From the NCBI GenBank assembly GCA_963971305.1, contig OZ020303.1:37436106-37500105 (forward strand): a stretch of 64,000 bases of DNA, in the 5' to 3' direction. Below, one piece after another: positions 62,236 through 64,000 of the stretch (position 1 is the stretch's first letter; each line of letters opens with the position of its first letter). Both the position numbers and the translations under genes were made by a program. The notes under the pieces were generated by a model that had not been told where the DNA came from, made no database searches, and saw only the letters and a program-made list of their open reading frames with translations. The DNA comes from Arcuatula senhousia (Eukaryota; Mollusca; Bivalvia; Mytilida; Mytilidae).

Positions 62236-63815
62236 GGCACTTGTCATACAATTCGAATTGAATAAAAGTTTCCGTTCACACGACAGTGCAATGCGCATTG
62301 AATGCGAAGTTATCCAATTCGAATTATCGAAAACGTATCATCATAGCGAATTGGATAATCCGCATTATTTCAATTCGAATTGATTCGCATTCAAAAAGTT
62401 TTTATGTGTGAACGCGTCAAAATTTTTGAATGCGAATTGAAATCGAATTGAATGCGCATTATTTGTAAGTGTGAACGCAGCATTTTATTCAATTTGAATT
62501 ATATGAATTACTGCATGTGACGTCTGAAACCACTCAATGCGAATTAAGGGGTAAATCTTGTGTGAACGGATATCAGTCAGCTTAATTCGAATTGAATGCG
62601 AATTGAAGAAACGTGTGGACGCAAACGACGTTATTGCATTTTAATGCGTTTTGGGTAAATTTAATAATGCCGTAAATTACATAGAGGCAGAGGAGGCAGC
62701 TGCCTCCTCAGTTTTCAAAAAAATAAAAAATAAAAATAAAATAAAAGGAAGATGGAAGATTGTTTCTTGTCTTTATTACATGTTTGAATCAGTATTTCAA
62801 TAAAATCGGATTGATTGATCTATTCTTATATTAATAAATTAAATTGAAAAAGCTCTCATACCTAAATGTAAGGTCTCATATAATAGCAGAAAGCTGTAGA
62901 TGATTGTTGGTGAAAATGTTGGTTAAAACGTTAAGGAGGTTTTACCGTGAATCCGTTCATAAGTGATAAGATTTTGGGCTCTGTCTTTTTTCCCCTAGTA
63001 AATAATTCTGGTCAAATTGGTAATTTCTCTCCCAGTCTACCAGCATGACCTCCCTCTCAATTAAATAAATGAATGACCATATAGTTTAAGTGTTAAAGAG
63101 GCGCGGACTGTTAGATAAAAATCTTTTTCTATATCTTCATACAGATATCGTAGTTTCGGATACTGTAATAAACTGTCAGATTGTCACTGCCGCACTCCTT
63201 TGTTAGTCTTTTTCTTTTACTTACTTTTGGTAGATTCAGTTTCTGTTTTATTCTGATGTCATGACGTGTCTGCGAACTTTTGCTATGTTGTTGTCGGTCT
63301 TATTATTTAGATGGTCGATTTTAAATCACAACAGGTCTTCTTTCATGTTTGTCGGTCTATTCATTTCAGATGTATAAAAGGGCAGTGAAAAACTGTCCAT
63401 AACAAGCTCGAGATCTAGATGAATGACCTTAGCACCACCGGATGGTATGTTTTGCTTTGAGCAGCTTAGTTTCTAGTTTCCTTCTCCATTGTATGTTTAA
63501 AATCATAAAAGCTCGATGTTGATGATTTTTGCAATTAAAACTTAGGAAAAGTGTATAAAGTGGATAGCATTCAGCGCCTTTTCGTTTATCTTTTTTTTAT
63601 AACTATCTGAATTAATATTGAAAATGGTATCAGGATTTGCAAGAAAACTGGATTTGTTTTATTGAAAAGTCTATAGCTTCTTGGGGCCTAGGCGGCCCCC
63701 AGACCCCCGCCTTCTTGTACTGCCTCCTCTTTCATCGGAGGCAATTTACGGCCTGGGACTAATAGGGATTGAATGCGCATTAAGTGGGGGTAAATGTGAA
63801 CGCAGCGTTAAATTC
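62236..63815. repeat. ATTCGAATTG-rich repeat split by a second inverted-repeat insert
   Basis: The outer repeat (62236-62660 and 63765-63815) is built of AATGCGAATTGAAT-like palindromes and GTGTGAACGC/GCGTTCACAC segments. The insert (62669-63752) has ends GCCGTAAATTACATAGAGGC and GAGGCAATTTACGGC, plus facing AGGAGGCAGCTGCCTCCT sequence. Neither part encodes a recognisable protein. Confidence 0.5.
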
Positions 63816-64000
63816 ACGTTTTGAACAATGTCACAAGTTCAGCAAACGACTTATTGAATGAAAGTTAAACTTCTAGTCATCTTATACCCTTTGTACAAAA
63901 AAAGCCCGGGTAAAAATGTATCTTTAATAAAAAAAACATATACTCTAGTCAGTATTTAATATATTATTGTCATGGTGGTAGCGGGTCAGTACGATTTGTT
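63816..64000. other. No gene seen
   Basis: AT-rich end of the window with nothing recognisable. Confidence 0.4.

Noticed and set aside
1..64000. CRISPR arrays, bacterial operons, rRNA genes
   Set aside because: None seen. The tandem arrays have no spacers, and the genes are intron-split eukaryotic genes.

Overview
The window is eukaryotic: AT-rich, intron-rich and packed with dispersed repeats. Three protein-coding genes could be assembled exon by exon, with consistent splice sites and reading phases. Several repeat sequences (an element ending in a GGAGCCTC hairpin, a tail containing GACGAAACGCGCG, and a ~155-bp tandem unit) are ones I associate with marine mussels (Mytilus and relatives). 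A bivalve mollusc, probably a mytilid, is therefore the best guess. This is an inference from repeats and gene structure, not a database result.

Genes. (1) An ABHD6-type monoacylglycerol lipase lies on the + strand, with eight coding exons between 8718 and 17644 giving 341 aa. (2) UBE2H, a ubiquitin-conjugating E2, lies on the - strand, with seven exons between 35794 and 30887 giving 181 aa and the catalytic Cys at position 87. (3) ZC3HC1/NIPA, a nuclear-basket zinc-finger protein, lies on the - strand, with nine exons between 55516 and 42513 giving 751 aa. UBE2H and ZC3HC1 are head-to-tail neighbours here, as I recall them being on human 7q32, so this looks like old conserved linkage.

Layout. 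1-8.7 kb: repeats and decayed reverse-transcriptase (RT) fragments. 8.7-17.9 kb: ABHD6, with a tRNA-derived SINE, MITE-like repeats and an RT fragment in its introns. 18-27 kb: no gene, but a dense block of two related families of hairpin-ended elements with internal tandem repeats, one nested in the other. 27-36 kb: UBE2H, its downstream sequence and its promoter. 36-42.5 kb: relics of retroelements and foldback sequences. 42.5-55.5 kb: ZC3HC1. 55.6-61.8 kb: a 5'-truncated LINE with a long intact RT reading frame. Its 3' UTR has been split by a 4.28-kb TTAA-flanked DNA element that carries a decayed gene for a P2X7-C-terminus-like zinc-binding domain. 61.8-64 kb: another nested pair of repeats.

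The most striking feature is the join at 55.5 kb. The LINE sits about 40 bp upstream of the ZC3HC1 start codon. Together with its nested DNA element it puts about 6.2 kb between the coding sequence and what looks like its original CCAAT-containing promoter at about 61.78 kb.
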